Assembly (NCBI GenBank): GCA_024809215.1
Contig: JANUBW010000001.1
Location: 62,001-126,000, forward strand
Direction: 5' to 3'
Source: Niastella sp. OAS944
GTDB lineage: Bacteria; Bacteroidota; Bacteroidia; Chitinophagales; Chitinophagaceae
DNA: 64,000 nucleotides
The notes under the pieces are model-generated. The model was not told the origin of the DNA. It saw nothing but the letters and a program-made list of their open reading frames with translations, and made no database searches. Below, one piece after another: positions 54,971 to 64,000 of this stretch (position 1 is the stretch's first letter; the number at the start of each line of letters is the position of its first letter). Position numbers and translations under genes: made by a program.

Positions 54971-55123
54971 TTAAGAGAAGATGCAGTGGTGATGTTTCTT
55001 CTCTGTTTTTTGCTCCTGTTTTGCAGGGGCTTTTTCCTTTTGATTTTTGTTTGTTCTTAAACTGGCAAATGCAACCGCCCCTATAAAGGCAATGAGAATA
55101 ATGACAACCAAAATTCTTTTCAT
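54971..55123 (-). CDS. Small membrane-anchored Lys/Glu-rich protein, 50 aa
   Basis: The 50-residue frame begins MKRILVVIILIAFIGAVAFA, a single membrane helix, then a charged tail (NKNQKEKAPAKQEQKTEKKH) ending HHHCIFS. An A/G-rich AAAAGGTT precedes the ATG and a perfect terminator follows 29 bases after the stop, so it looks like a real monocistronic gene. A 66-codon minus-strand frame over the same bases starts upstream in another frame and is rejected. The HHHC end could bind metal (inference). Confidence 0.75.
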   Translation of the reverse strand: MKRILVVIILIAFIGAVAFASLRTNKNQKEKAPAKQEQKTEKKHHHCIFS

Positions 55124-55284
55124 AACCTTTTGATTTAATTCTCATAAGTTACGAAATACCTTACAGGTTACCTTATTTTTTTGATGAGTGGTTCTGCTTA
55201 GTAAATATACCAGCATCGCAAAAAAGTGAAATAATTCCCTTCTAAAAACGTTCTTTACCTGTATAATCCACTCAAACGTACCCT

Positions 55285-55677
55285 ATGCCAAGAATTTTAC
55301 TCTTAGCACTGTTATTCCTATGTAGCTCCTATTATTCAAGATCGCAAGACCTTGTTTACACTAAAAATGCATTTATGGGGCCGGAAATTCTTCTTAGCAG
55401 CACCAATCAAATAGTATACATCTGTCTGGCATCAAACGCCGCTACTTATCATAGTTCACCTAATTGTACCGGCATGGGAAACACCAGGGCCGGTATTGCT
55501 TATACCGATGAAAATACAGCCGCCTACATTTATGAAAGAAGGGCCTGTAGCCATTGCTGGTCGAACGTTAAAGAAGATTCCAAAGCCGACCTGGCCGGCA
55601 ACAGTAAAAACCTTCCCAAATTATTTCAACGCATCGGCATATGGCGGGCTGCCAGAAACCAGGTAAATAAACCCTAA
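55285..55677 (+). CDS. Secreted small Cys-containing hypothetical protein
   Basis: The 130-residue protein has a signal peptide (MPRILLLALLFLCSSYYSRSQ). The core VYICLASNAATYHSSPNCTGM, with a following RRACSHCW, matches a common Bacteroidota family with the pattern VYxCxSxxAxxYHxxxxCxG and a later CxxC. It may bind metal or form disulfides; no role is known. Its 3' end overlaps the converging MFS gene by 4 bases. Confidence 0.75.
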   Translation: MPRILLLALLFLCSSYYSRSQDLVYTKNAFMGPEILLSSTNQIVYICLASNAATYHSSPNCTGMGNTRAGIAYTDENTAAYIYERRACSHCWSNVKEDSKADLAGNSKNLPKLFQRIGIWRAARNQVNKP

Positions 55678-56906
55678 CCTTTCGTTCTCTTTGGCTGCTC
55701 GATGTTTGGTAAAAAGCCGGTGATAATACCAAGCAATGGCAAAAACGCACATATCCTGAATACAAACGTTAAACTGGTTTCATCGGCCAGTTTTCCTAAT
55801 AAGGCAGAACCAAGGCCACCCATACCAAAGGCAAAACCAAAGAACAACCCGGCGATCATGCCCACTTTGCCAGGCACCAACTCAGTAGCATATACTAAGA
55901 TCGCAGAGAACGCCGATGAAATGATAAGGCCAATGATCACCGAAAGCACGCCACTCCAAAACAAATTAGCATATGGTAATAGCAGGGTAAATGGCGCTGC
56001 ACCGAGAATGGAGATCCAGATAATGTATTTTCTTCCAAAACGATCGCCCAGTCCACCGCCTAATAAGGTACCGGCAGCTACCGATGCCAAAAACAGGAAC
56101 AGGTAAAACACCGACTGTTGTTTTGTTACATGAAATTTATCGATCAAATAAAAAGTAAAATAGCTGCTCATACTGGCCATGTAAAAATACTTTGAGAAAA
56201 TAAGCACCAGCAGTATGATCAACGACGCAGTAACCCGGCCTTTTGACAAGGTGCGTTGTGGCGCAGCTACAGCCGCTTTGTTCTTACTTCTCAGTTCTAA
56301 ATGACCTTTGTACCAATTACCCACTTTTACCAGCACTATAATGCCCAGAACAGCGATGAGGGTAAACCAAATAACATAAAATTGTCCGTGCGGTACAATG
56401 ATCAGCGCAGCCAGCAAAGGCCCAATAGCACTGCCGGCATTACCACCTAGTTGGAAAATTGATTGCGCCAGGCCTTTTTTACCACCCGAAGCCAGGTGCG
56501 CCACGCGCGAGCTTTCAGGATGAAATACCGAAGACCCCATACCAATCAAACTAACAGAAATAAGAATGGCTATAAAGTTGGTGGCCAGTGATAAAGAGAT
56601 AAGTCCTGCCAGTGTAAAGCCCATACCAATGGCAAGCGAATACGGCTGGGGTGTTTTATCGGTATAATGCCCCACAAAAGGTTGTAGCAGGGAGGCAGTA
56701 AGTTGAAAGGTAAAAGTGATCAACCCAATTTCGGTAAACGATAAATGAAAGCTATCCTTCATAAGCGGATACATTGCCGGGATCACCGACTGCAACATAT
56801 CGTTCAACAGGTGGGTAAAACTAATAGTGAACAAAATTGAATACACGGTCGTTTGCGTCAAAACTTTCGCATCGGCCACTGCGGGGGAATTGGTTGTTTT
56901 CATCAT
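55674..56906 (-). CDS. MFS transporter, fosmidomycin-resistance (Fsr)-like
   Basis: The 410-residue protein has 12 predicted membrane helices. The first, FTHLLNDMLQSVIPAMYPLMKDSFHLSFTEIGLITFTFQLTASLLQPFVGHYTDKTP, and the following MGFTLAGLISLSLA, GMGSSVFHPESSRVAHLASGGKKGLAQSIFQLGGNAGSAIGPLLAA, closely match Fsr-type drug exporters. A DRFGRKYI loop supports the MFS fold. It should export small compounds by proton antiport. It lies 38 bases downstream of a FadR-type gene, with a matching operator in between, so it is likely induced by that regulator's ligand. Confidence 0.9.
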   Translation of the reverse strand: MMKTTNSPAVADAKVLTQTTVYSILFTISFTHLLNDMLQSVIPAMYPLMKDSFHLSFTEIGLITFTFQLTASLLQPFVGHYTDKTPQPYSLAIGMGFTLAGLISLSLATNFIAILISVSLIGMGSSVFHPESSRVAHLASGGKKGLAQSIFQLGGNAGSAIGPLLAALIIVPHGQFYVIWFTLIAVLGIIVLVKVGNWYKGHLELRSKNKAAVAAPQRTLSKGRVTASLIILLVLIFSKYFYMASMSSYFTFYLIDKFHVTKQQSVFYLFLFLASVAAGTLLGGGLGDRFGRKYIIWISILGAAPFTLLLPYANLFWSGVLSVIIGLIISSAFSAILVYATELVPGKVGMIAGLFFGFAFGMGGLGSALLGKLADETSLTFVFRICAFLPLLGIITGFLPNIEQPKRTKG

Positions 56907-56911
56907 AATTA

Positions 56912-56926
56912 ATCAGATCATCTGAT
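56912..56926 (-). promoter_or_regulatory. Putative FadR-type operator before the MFS gene
   Basis: ATCAGAT-C-ATCTGAT is a perfect 15-bp palindrome and shares ATCATCTGATG with the site upstream of the regulator gene at 57614. It starts 6 bases from the MFS start codon, so binding would block initiation of translation-proximal transcription. Confidence 0.65.
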
Positions 56927-56944
56927 GTTTGTTCGCAAAAATTT

Positions 56945-57613
56945 TTACTGAGCAGTATGTCCTATAATTTTTGCAGCTGTGTTCCAGGCTTTTTTAGCAT
57001 CTTTTGCCTCGATGCTTTTAAGCAATTGTTCATGTAGATTTTGTGTTACCTTAAAATCAGTAGTGTCTTTATGAGTGGTCAAAAAAACGTTCCTTATTTG
57101 TACTGAGAAGGTTTTATACAGGTCGGCAAGTATTTCGTTTTTTGAGGCAACAGCAATGGCAGTATGAAACCTGATGTCTGCATCTATACATTCTTCCAGC
57201 TTATTACCGGTGGCTGCTGTTTTACGCGCAGCAAGCCACTGGCGTATTTCTTTAAGGTCTTTTTCGGTGCGGTTATTGGCTGCTTTTTCGGCGATCTTTA
57301 TTTCAATCAGTTGTCGAACTTCTTCCAGGTCGCCAAAATCGGCGCGTTTCAGCCGCTGCGTTAATGGTTCTTTTATTCCTTCGCCGCCTTCTACAAACGT
57401 TCCCAGCCCCTGCTGCACACGCAGCAATCCCGAGTTCACTAATATTTTAATAGCCTCACGAATGGTAGAACGCCCCACCCCAAAGGTGCGCATCAATTCA
57501 GGCTCAATAGGCAACTGGTCCCCGGTCTTATATTTACCAAGGGCAATTTGCTGTTGCAATTGAGCAGCCACTTCATCTGCCAGCGAGCGGCGGGGAATTA
57601 AGTTCGTCGTCAT
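56945..57613 (-). CDS. FadR-subfamily GntR transcriptional regulator
   Basis: From ATG 57613 the product is 222 residues; the longer frame to 57706 is rejected because the promoter and operator lie inside it. The winged helix reads SLADEVAAQLQQQIALGKYKTGDQLPIEPELMRTFGVGRSTIREAIKILVNSGLLRVQQGLGTFV. The C-terminal FCD domain (~85-215) has DADIRFHTAIAVASKNEILADLY with Asp/His ligand residues and a later LHEQLLKSI His. It likely represses itself and the downstream MFS gene. Confidence 0.92.
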   Translation of the reverse strand: MTTNLIPRRSLADEVAAQLQQQIALGKYKTGDQLPIEPELMRTFGVGRSTIREAIKILVNSGLLRVQQGLGTFVEGGEGIKEPLTQRLKRADFGDLEEVRQLIEIKIAEKAANNRTEKDLKEIRQWLAARKTAATGNKLEECIDADIRFHTAIAVASKNEILADLYKTFSVQIRNVFLTTHKDTTDFKVTQNLHEQLLKSIEAKDAKKAWNTAAKIIGHTAQ

Positions 57614-57626
57614 ATCATCTGATGAT
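57614..57626 (-). promoter_or_regulatory. Putative FadR-type operator at its own promoter
   Basis: ATCATC-T-GATGAT is a 13-bp perfect palindrome lying between the -7 box and the ATG, at the expected start of transcription. It shares its core with the operator at 56912-56926. Confidence 0.7.
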
Positions 57627-57628
57627 TG

Positions 57629-57657
57629 CAAAGATACACAAACTGGTGAGAATTCAA
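57629..57657 (-). promoter_or_regulatory. Bacteroidota-type promoter for the FadR gene
   Basis: Minus strand TTG (57657-57655), 18-base spacer, TATCTTTG (57636-57629), ending 16 bases before the ATG. Confidence 0.7.
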
Positions 57658-57666
57658 AATCGTGAA

Positions 57667-60071
<2,405 letters not shown>

Positions 60072-60075
60072 GAAA

Positions 60076-60106
60076 CAAAGCTATCACTAAATAACTAGTT
60101 ATACAA
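60076..60106 (-). promoter_or_regulatory. Promoter-like sequence very close to the receptor start
   Basis: Minus strand TTG (60106-60104), 20-base spacer, TAGCTTTG (60083-60076). The ATG is only 4 bases further, so transcription would start at or past the start codon. Either the message is leaderless or another promoter is used. Confidence 0.45.
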
Positions 60107-60123
60107 CTATTTATTTAGTGATA
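60082..60123. promoter_or_regulatory. Inverted repeat operator between receptor and sigma factor
   Basis: TATCACTAAATA (60082-60093) and TATTTAGTGATA (60112-60123) are perfect inverted copies separated by 18 bases, with AACTAGTTATACAACTA in between. It overlaps the minus-strand promoter and is a likely regulator-binding site or RNA hairpin. Confidence 0.6.
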
Positions 60124-60146
60124 ACAAATTCTTAGCAGTTTTTCTA

Positions 60147-60154
60147 TAGTTTTG
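60147..60154 (+). promoter_or_regulatory. Probable -7 box of the sigma factor gene
   Basis: TAGTTTTG fits TAnnTTTG, 18 bases before the ATG at 60173. No TTG at the exact distance is seen. Confidence 0.4.
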
Positions 60155-60172
60155 CCTTAGCATTTATACAAA

Positions 60173-61021
60173 ATGGAAACAACCACAGAAGTTTTACAAC
60201 TGCGTCCTTACCTGTTCAAAATAGCTTATAGCATGCTTGGTGAAATTGCCGAAGCAGAAGATATGGTGCAGGATGTTTATGAAAAATGGATAGCGGCTGA
60301 AAATGTAAGAGAGCCCAAAGCCTATCTGGCTCGCATGGTTGTAAACCAAAGTATAAAACGGCTCAACGAACTGAAAACATTACGTGAAACCTATACCGGC
60401 CCCTGGCTGCCTGAACCTATTATTACGCTTGAAGCAACTGATTCACCAACTATAGAGTACGGTCTGCTTTTTTTACTTGAACGGCTTAACCCCATTGAGC
60501 GCGCGGTATTTATTTTACGCGAAAGCTTTAATGAAGACTACAATTATATTGCAGAACTTACCGGGCTTACCCCAGATAATTGCCGCCAAACCCTGCATCG
60601 TTCCTATGACAAATTAGACCGTAAGCCTAATCGTGCGGTTGATACATTAAAACATAATGCACTGATAGAAGCGTTCCTGGTATCAGTTATTCAACGGGAC
60701 CGCACTTCATTAGAACAGATCCTTCGCAACGATATAGAACTCTTTAGCGATGGCGGTGGTAAACGCAATGCGGCGCTCAAACCACTCTTTGGATTTGAAA
60801 AAGTACACAAGTTCTTCTTTGGTGTAATGCAGCTTACCGAAAACCAGGGTGAGGAGTTTGAATTTAAACCCGCCTTTGTGAACGGAGTACCAGCAGCGCT
60901 GATACTCCGTAAGGCTGATCAAACATTGGATTCAATTCAATATTTTGAATGTGACGACACTGTAATTACCCGTTTGCTGCTTGTGCGCAATCCCGATAAA
61001 TTACAGCTCAGAGCAAACTGA
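60173..61021 (+). CDS. ECF41-type (SigJ-like) RNA polymerase sigma factor
   Basis: The 282-residue protein has sigma region 2 (RPYLFKIAYSMLGEIAEAEDMVQDVYEKWI) and region 4 (LLERLNPIERAVFILRESFNEDYNYIAELTGLTPDNCRQTLHR), then a SnoaL-like C-terminal extension. All three ECF41 signature motifs are present: WLPEP (78-82), DGGGK (193-197) and NPDKL (273-277). In this group the fused SnoaL domain replaces an anti-sigma factor and controls activity. Target promoters usually lie before a carboxymuconolactone-decarboxylase-type gene, and one follows here in converging orientation. Confidence 0.95.
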   Translation: METTTEVLQLRPYLFKIAYSMLGEIAEAEDMVQDVYEKWIAAENVREPKAYLARMVVNQSIKRLNELKTLRETYTGPWLPEPIITLEATDSPTIEYGLLFLLERLNPIERAVFILRESFNEDYNYIAELTGLTPDNCRQTLHRSYDKLDRKPNRAVDTLKHNALIEAFLVSVIQRDRTSLEQILRNDIELFSDGGGKRNAALKPLFGFEKVHKFFFGVMQLTENQGEEFEFKPAFVNGVPAALILRKADQTLDSIQYFECDDTVITRLLLVRNPDKLQLRAN

Positions 61022-61026
61022 TACGG

Positions 61027-61596
61027 TCATGCGGTTTTTAGTTTTCGCATTTTAGTAATATCACAGAACATATCGGAATGAATATTTAACCCTATATTAC
61101 TGATGTTATAAACAAACTCAGTAGCCGTGACCCAAACGATCTCGCAGATAGAACGTTCATCATAATGTTTTGCCAGCTTGTCGAACAATTCCTGTTCCAT
61201 CTTCCGGTCACGTGCAAGCCGGGTAACAAAGTCCAGTAACACTTTTTCCTTTTCAGAAAAACGGCTGCTTGTTTGGTATTCGGCCAGTTCATCAAATTTT
61301 CCCTGGTCCATAGAACCCGCAATTGTTTTTGCCCGCCCGATATCTATACAAAAAAGACATACGTTAATTTCAGCTACCTTCTGACGAACCAGCATTACAG
61401 TTTCTGCCGGCAGCTGCAGTTTACCATCCAGCTGGTTGATCTTTCCACTGAATGCAGCAAAGCCAAAGGGCATTCTTGCAGCCATTACTTTTATGGGGGT
61501 CATTACTTTGCCAAACTTCTTTTTGGCGTAGAAATAAAGCAATTTCCATAACAGGCCTTTGGGTTTTTCAATAGGAGTAAGAAACGAAGTGTCCAT
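61027..61596 (-). CDS. Carboxymuconolactone decarboxylase/AhpD-like protein
   Basis: The 189-residue protein has the family core LPAETVMLVRQKVAEINVCLFCIDIG with a CxxC pair, and KEKVLLDFVTRLARDRKMEQELFDKLAKHYDERSICEIVWVTATEFVYNISNIGL. The CxxC suggests an AhpD-like alkylhydroperoxidase activity; the actual substrate is unknown. Genes of this kind (the COE group) are the standard target of ECF41 sigma factors. Its stop codon is 5 bases from that of the sigma-factor gene, and a TGTCACA box lies upstream. Confidence 0.92.
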   Translation of the reverse strand: MDTSFLTPIEKPKGLLWKLLYFYAKKKFGKVMTPIKVMAARMPFGFAAFSGKINQLDGKLQLPAETVMLVRQKVAEINVCLFCIDIGRAKTIAGSMDQGKFDELAEYQTSSRFSEKEKVLLDFVTRLARDRKMEQELFDKLAKHYDERSICEIVWVTATEFVYNISNIGLNIHSDMFCDITKMRKLKTA

Positions 61597-61640
61597 AAAT
61601 TTAAGATTTGTTCTTACCTATGATCCGGCATTGCCTGTTT

Positions 61641-61647
61641 TGTGACA
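61641..61647 (-). promoter_or_regulatory. Putative ECF41 -35 element
   Basis: TGTCACA on the minus strand, 44 bases before the AhpD-like start codon. This equals the -35 consensus known for ECF41 promoters. A clear CGTC -10 is not seen at 16-17 bases (the region reads CCGGATCATA). Confidence 0.5.
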
Positions 61648-61752
61648 ACCGGGAAGAAAAAATCTTAAAAAAATTTCGCTGCCCCTATTCCGGCCTGGCT
61701 TTTACTTCCATCTTCCCGGAAAAGTGCATAAAAGACAACTGTTAGACGTTTG

Positions 61753-63231
61753 TTAAGAGCCGGTTATCTTCTTTTCTGCCTTTACTTCCTTGCCTTCTCC
61801 TTCTTTTATAGATATATGCGTAATGTTACCCTGCTCATTCCGCACAAAGCGTACGGTAGAATTGGGCGCCATATAAATGAAAAAAGTATCATCAGATTCA
61901 AAATACACCCGGCTGTACGGACTGTTCATTTGATTGATATATAAATGGCCGTCTTCCAGTTTGAACCGGATGATCATATTCATCAGTTTATATTCACCTA
62001 CATAATCTTTTAGTTTGCTGGTATCCGGATGCACCACTTTTTTTACAACCGGTTTATAAAAATCTTTCCACTGATATACGGTGGCCACACTATTGATGAT
62101 CTCAGGAACAATACTGTATTCATCGCTATTGGTCATTACCACTACCCCATTGCCATTTTGCATACCGGCAACATACTCACACTTAAACCCATTGTTTGAA
62201 CCGCCGTGGCGGAAGTATTTTTGTCCGCCCCGTTCTTCAACAAATACCCCCAGTGCTGCGCTATTTTTTTCAAGAACAGGTGTAAGCATAGTAGTAGTCA
62301 TTTCTTTTGACAAAACCTTGTTCGATCTTCCTGCAAGCGCGTTTTGAGTTTCGATTATAAACCGGCTAATATCTTCGGGTGTTGTCCATAAACCATCAGG
62401 CGCCTGTTCGGGATAAATATTGAATTTACCCGGCACCGGCGCCGTCATATTATAAGCAGAGGCAAGTTCTGGTAAAATTTTGTCAGATGGGGGTTGGGCA
62501 AAACTGCTATGCGCCATACCCAGTGGTTTCAGTACGAACTGATCAATATATTTATCATATGGTAATCCGGTATTATCTGTTATCAGCTTTTTGGTGATCA
62601 TGGTGCCACCGCCCGAATATTGGTATTTTGTACCCGGCACAAAAATGGAGCGAACAGCCGCTGAGTTAGATGGTCGTTTTCCATCGAGGATCTCGTTATC
62701 GGTGGGTATTGAATCGCTCTTATTATACCCTCTAAAACCGTGTACACTCAAACCGGCGGTATGGCTCAGCAGTCGCGCTATGGTTACTTTCTGGTCCTTT
62801 GTAAACGAATCGGCCGGTAATTTCCAGCTGGTAAGGTAATCGTTGACATCGCGATTAAGATCTAAATTTTTATCTACGGCCAATCGCAACACGCCCATTG
62901 CATTCAACGATTTGCTAATAGAGGCGGCCTGAAACCTGGTAGTGGTGGTCACTTTTCGTTTGTCTGCCGAATCGGCCAGGCCATAGCCACGGGCCCATTC
63001 TACTTTATTATCTTTAATAACTGCGATGCTTACTCCCGGTACACGGTAATAGGCCATACGATCCTGCAGATGCCATAAACTACTATTCTGTATTTGCACC
63101 CAGCCGGCCAGGTGCGTTTCTACCTGCTTTATTTTTTGTTCTATCTCTTTTGAATAAGTTGGATTAGTTTGGGCCAGACAGTTATAACTGAGAGCTATAG
63201 GCAAGGCTAAAAGCAGGTAGTATTTGGGCAT
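61753..63231 (-). CDS. Secreted serine hydrolase of the beta-lactamase (class C-like) family
   Basis: The 492-residue protein has a signal peptide (MPKYYLLLALPIALSYNCLAQ). The active-site SxxK is S104-I-S-K107 in RFQAASISKSLNAMG. The YxN equivalent is KYQYSGGGTMI (Y-S-G), and a HGG segment occurs in YFRHGGSNNGF. The C-terminal ~100 residues (LKDYVGEYKLMN..IRFKLEDGHLYI) form a lipocalin-like extension often seen in DUF3471 enzymes. It is an esterase or peptidase acting in the periplasm; true beta-lactamase activity is doubtful because the YSN is changed to YSG. Confidence 0.9.
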   Translation of the reverse strand: MPKYYLLLALPIALSYNCLAQTNPTYSKEIEQKIKQVETHLAGWVQIQNSSLWHLQDRMAYYRVPGVSIAVIKDNKVEWARGYGLADSADKRKVTTTTRFQAASISKSLNAMGVLRLAVDKNLDLNRDVNDYLTSWKLPADSFTKDQKVTIARLLSHTAGLSVHGFRGYNKSDSIPTDNEILDGKRPSNSAAVRSIFVPGTKYQYSGGGTMITKKLITDNTGLPYDKYIDQFVLKPLGMAHSSFAQPPSDKILPELASAYNMTAPVPGKFNIYPEQAPDGLWTTPEDISRFIIETQNALAGRSNKVLSKEMTTTMLTPVLEKNSAALGVFVEERGGQKYFRHGGSNNGFKCEYVAGMQNGNGVVVMTNSDEYSIVPEIINSVATVYQWKDFYKPVVKKVVHPDTSKLKDYVGEYKLMNMIIRFKLEDGHLYINQMNSPYSRVYFESDDTFFIYMAPNSTVRFVRNEQGNITHISIKEGEGKEVKAEKKITGS

Positions 63232-63362
63232 TGTAGTTATTTTGGCAAAAAGATACCGAAAACATGGAGAGCAGAACGTTAATTTTAGTAAATGGTTTTA
63301 AAAGTATGAACTGGGTGTGGCTTTATTTGAGGTAACCAATCCGTTTTGACCGTTTTTTCAAA

Positions 63363-64000
63363 AATCAGGCGTTCACCACTCAGGTTTAAGCTTCCGCCAA
63401 TTAAGTTTTTCACTTCACCAGGCAGGTTTAGGTATTTACCAATCAGGTTATTGTCTACACCAATCAGATTACAGCCTACATTAATTAGGTTATTGCCTTG
63501 CCAATCGGGTTGTAGTCTTTCCCAGTCGGATTATAACCTTCGCCAATCAGGAAATGGTGTTTCCCAGTCGGGTAATGATCTTTCCCAATCGGATCATTGC
63601 CTTCGCCAGTCGGGTTATGGCTTTCGGCAGTCGGGTAATAGCTTTCACTAATCAGGTTACACCCTTAAACCAATCAGGTTAAACCCTATACCCATCAGGT
63701 AATGTCCATCGTCAATCTGGTAAAAGCCTTCGCCAAGAAAGTCATCGTGAACACCTGTCGAGTAATAGCCTACACCTTATTGGGAAAGCACTTTTTCTCA
63801 ACGGATTTTGAGGATTTCTTATTAAAGAGCGCAAGAGAACTACCTGGGTGAGGTCAATACGTAATTAGTGAAATCAAATACCTGGTCGGGTAAGCCCTAA
63901 TTCCTGACAAGGAAAGCCCAATACCTGACAAACATGCTCCGAAACTGAGCTGGCAAAGGTAACATATTGAAAAAAACACTTCAAAAACTGAGTTGGAAAG
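63363..64000. repeat. Second 21-nt-period repeat field, running off the window
   Basis: From 63363 to about 63790 the DNA divides into ~20 units of 21-22 bases beginning CCAATCRGGTTAT or CCAGTCGGGTAAT and ending GCCTTCG or CTTTCG. After ~50 less regular bases the same period returns (63876-64000: ATACCTGACAA..., AAACTGAGTTGGAAAG). The end resembles the AGTTATGGAA unit of the field at 28 kb. A 101-codon frame exists only because the period is divisible by three. Nothing else was found in 63232-64000. Confidence 0.85.

Noticed and set aside
54945-55145. 66-codon minus-strand frame MRIKSKGYEKN...
   Set aside because: The alternative frame 54971-55123 gives a convincing membrane helix, start context and terminator; this one has a Cys-rich nonsense composition.
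63346-63651. 101-codon protein RQSGYGFRQSG-like at the window end
   Set aside because: It is a translation of the 21-nt repeats and lacks a ribosome site or conserved start; the pattern continues past its stop.

Overview
The window reads as chromosomal DNA of a Bacteroidota bacterium, most likely a Chitinophagaceae member (Niastella/Chitinophaga-like; genus is inference). Supporting signs are three outer-membrane beta-barrel receptors of the TonB-dependent type, a C-terminal type IX secretion (YPNP...) sorting domain, an RteC-family protein, a large GH43 protein, a two-component sensor with a Reg_prop/Y_Y_Y sensory part, and several promoters of the Bacteroidota form TTG-N18..20-TAnnTTTG. No rRNA, intact tRNA, CRISPR array, transposase or integrase was seen.

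Layout. 0-5.5 kb: end of a PKD protein, a beta-helix lipoprotein, a divergent SDR/HxlR pair, a DsbA-like protein plus peroxiredoxin pair, and an RteC-like gene. 5.8-15.2 kb: ThuA-like protein, an OmpR-type regulator remnant, aldo/keto reductase, a large TlpA-like thioredoxin protein, an Rnl2-type RNA ligase and a large outer-membrane receptor. 15.4-29.4 kb is accessory and eroded: a TPR remnant, an AraC gene with an apparent N-terminal frameshift, SnoaL proteins, quinone-oxidoreductase/SDR/HxlR genes around a broken alpha/beta hydrolase, a short LuxR protein, a 17-repeat T9SS-secreted protein, a 5'-truncated aldehyde dehydrogenase and a large 21-nt-period repeat field. Dispersed intergenic repeats (11.76, 15.32, 17.20 and 26.30 kb) lie in and beside this zone. 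29.6-49 kb is denser and mostly intact: FnIII-like protein, second receptor, DoxX, DUF proteins, quinone oxidoreductase/AraC, a DbpA-like helicase, YihY, a response regulator, a C11 (clostripain-like) protease that overlaps head-to-head with a sensor kinase, AraC, and VOC. 49-63 kb: katG, a triple GH43 protein, an Fsr-like MFS exporter with its FadR-type regulator and matching operators, a third receptor, an ECF41-type sigma factor facing a carboxymuconolactone-decarboxylase gene, and a serine beta-lactamase-family hydrolase. The window ends inside a second 21-nt-period repeat field.

The most interesting features are (1) two fields of degenerate 21-nt repeats, the first built of an 84-nt four-unit super-repeat that switches strand at about 28.26 kb; (2) short iterated-word repeats that start exactly at the stop codons of three genes; (3) a caspase-fold C11 protease between a response regulator and a sensor kinase, with overlapping divergent starts; (4) an ECF41 sigma factor with all three signature motifs and a matching TGTCACA box upstream of its probable target; and (5) the dispersed repeats that follow terminators. 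All family calls come from reading motifs by eye; no database search was run.
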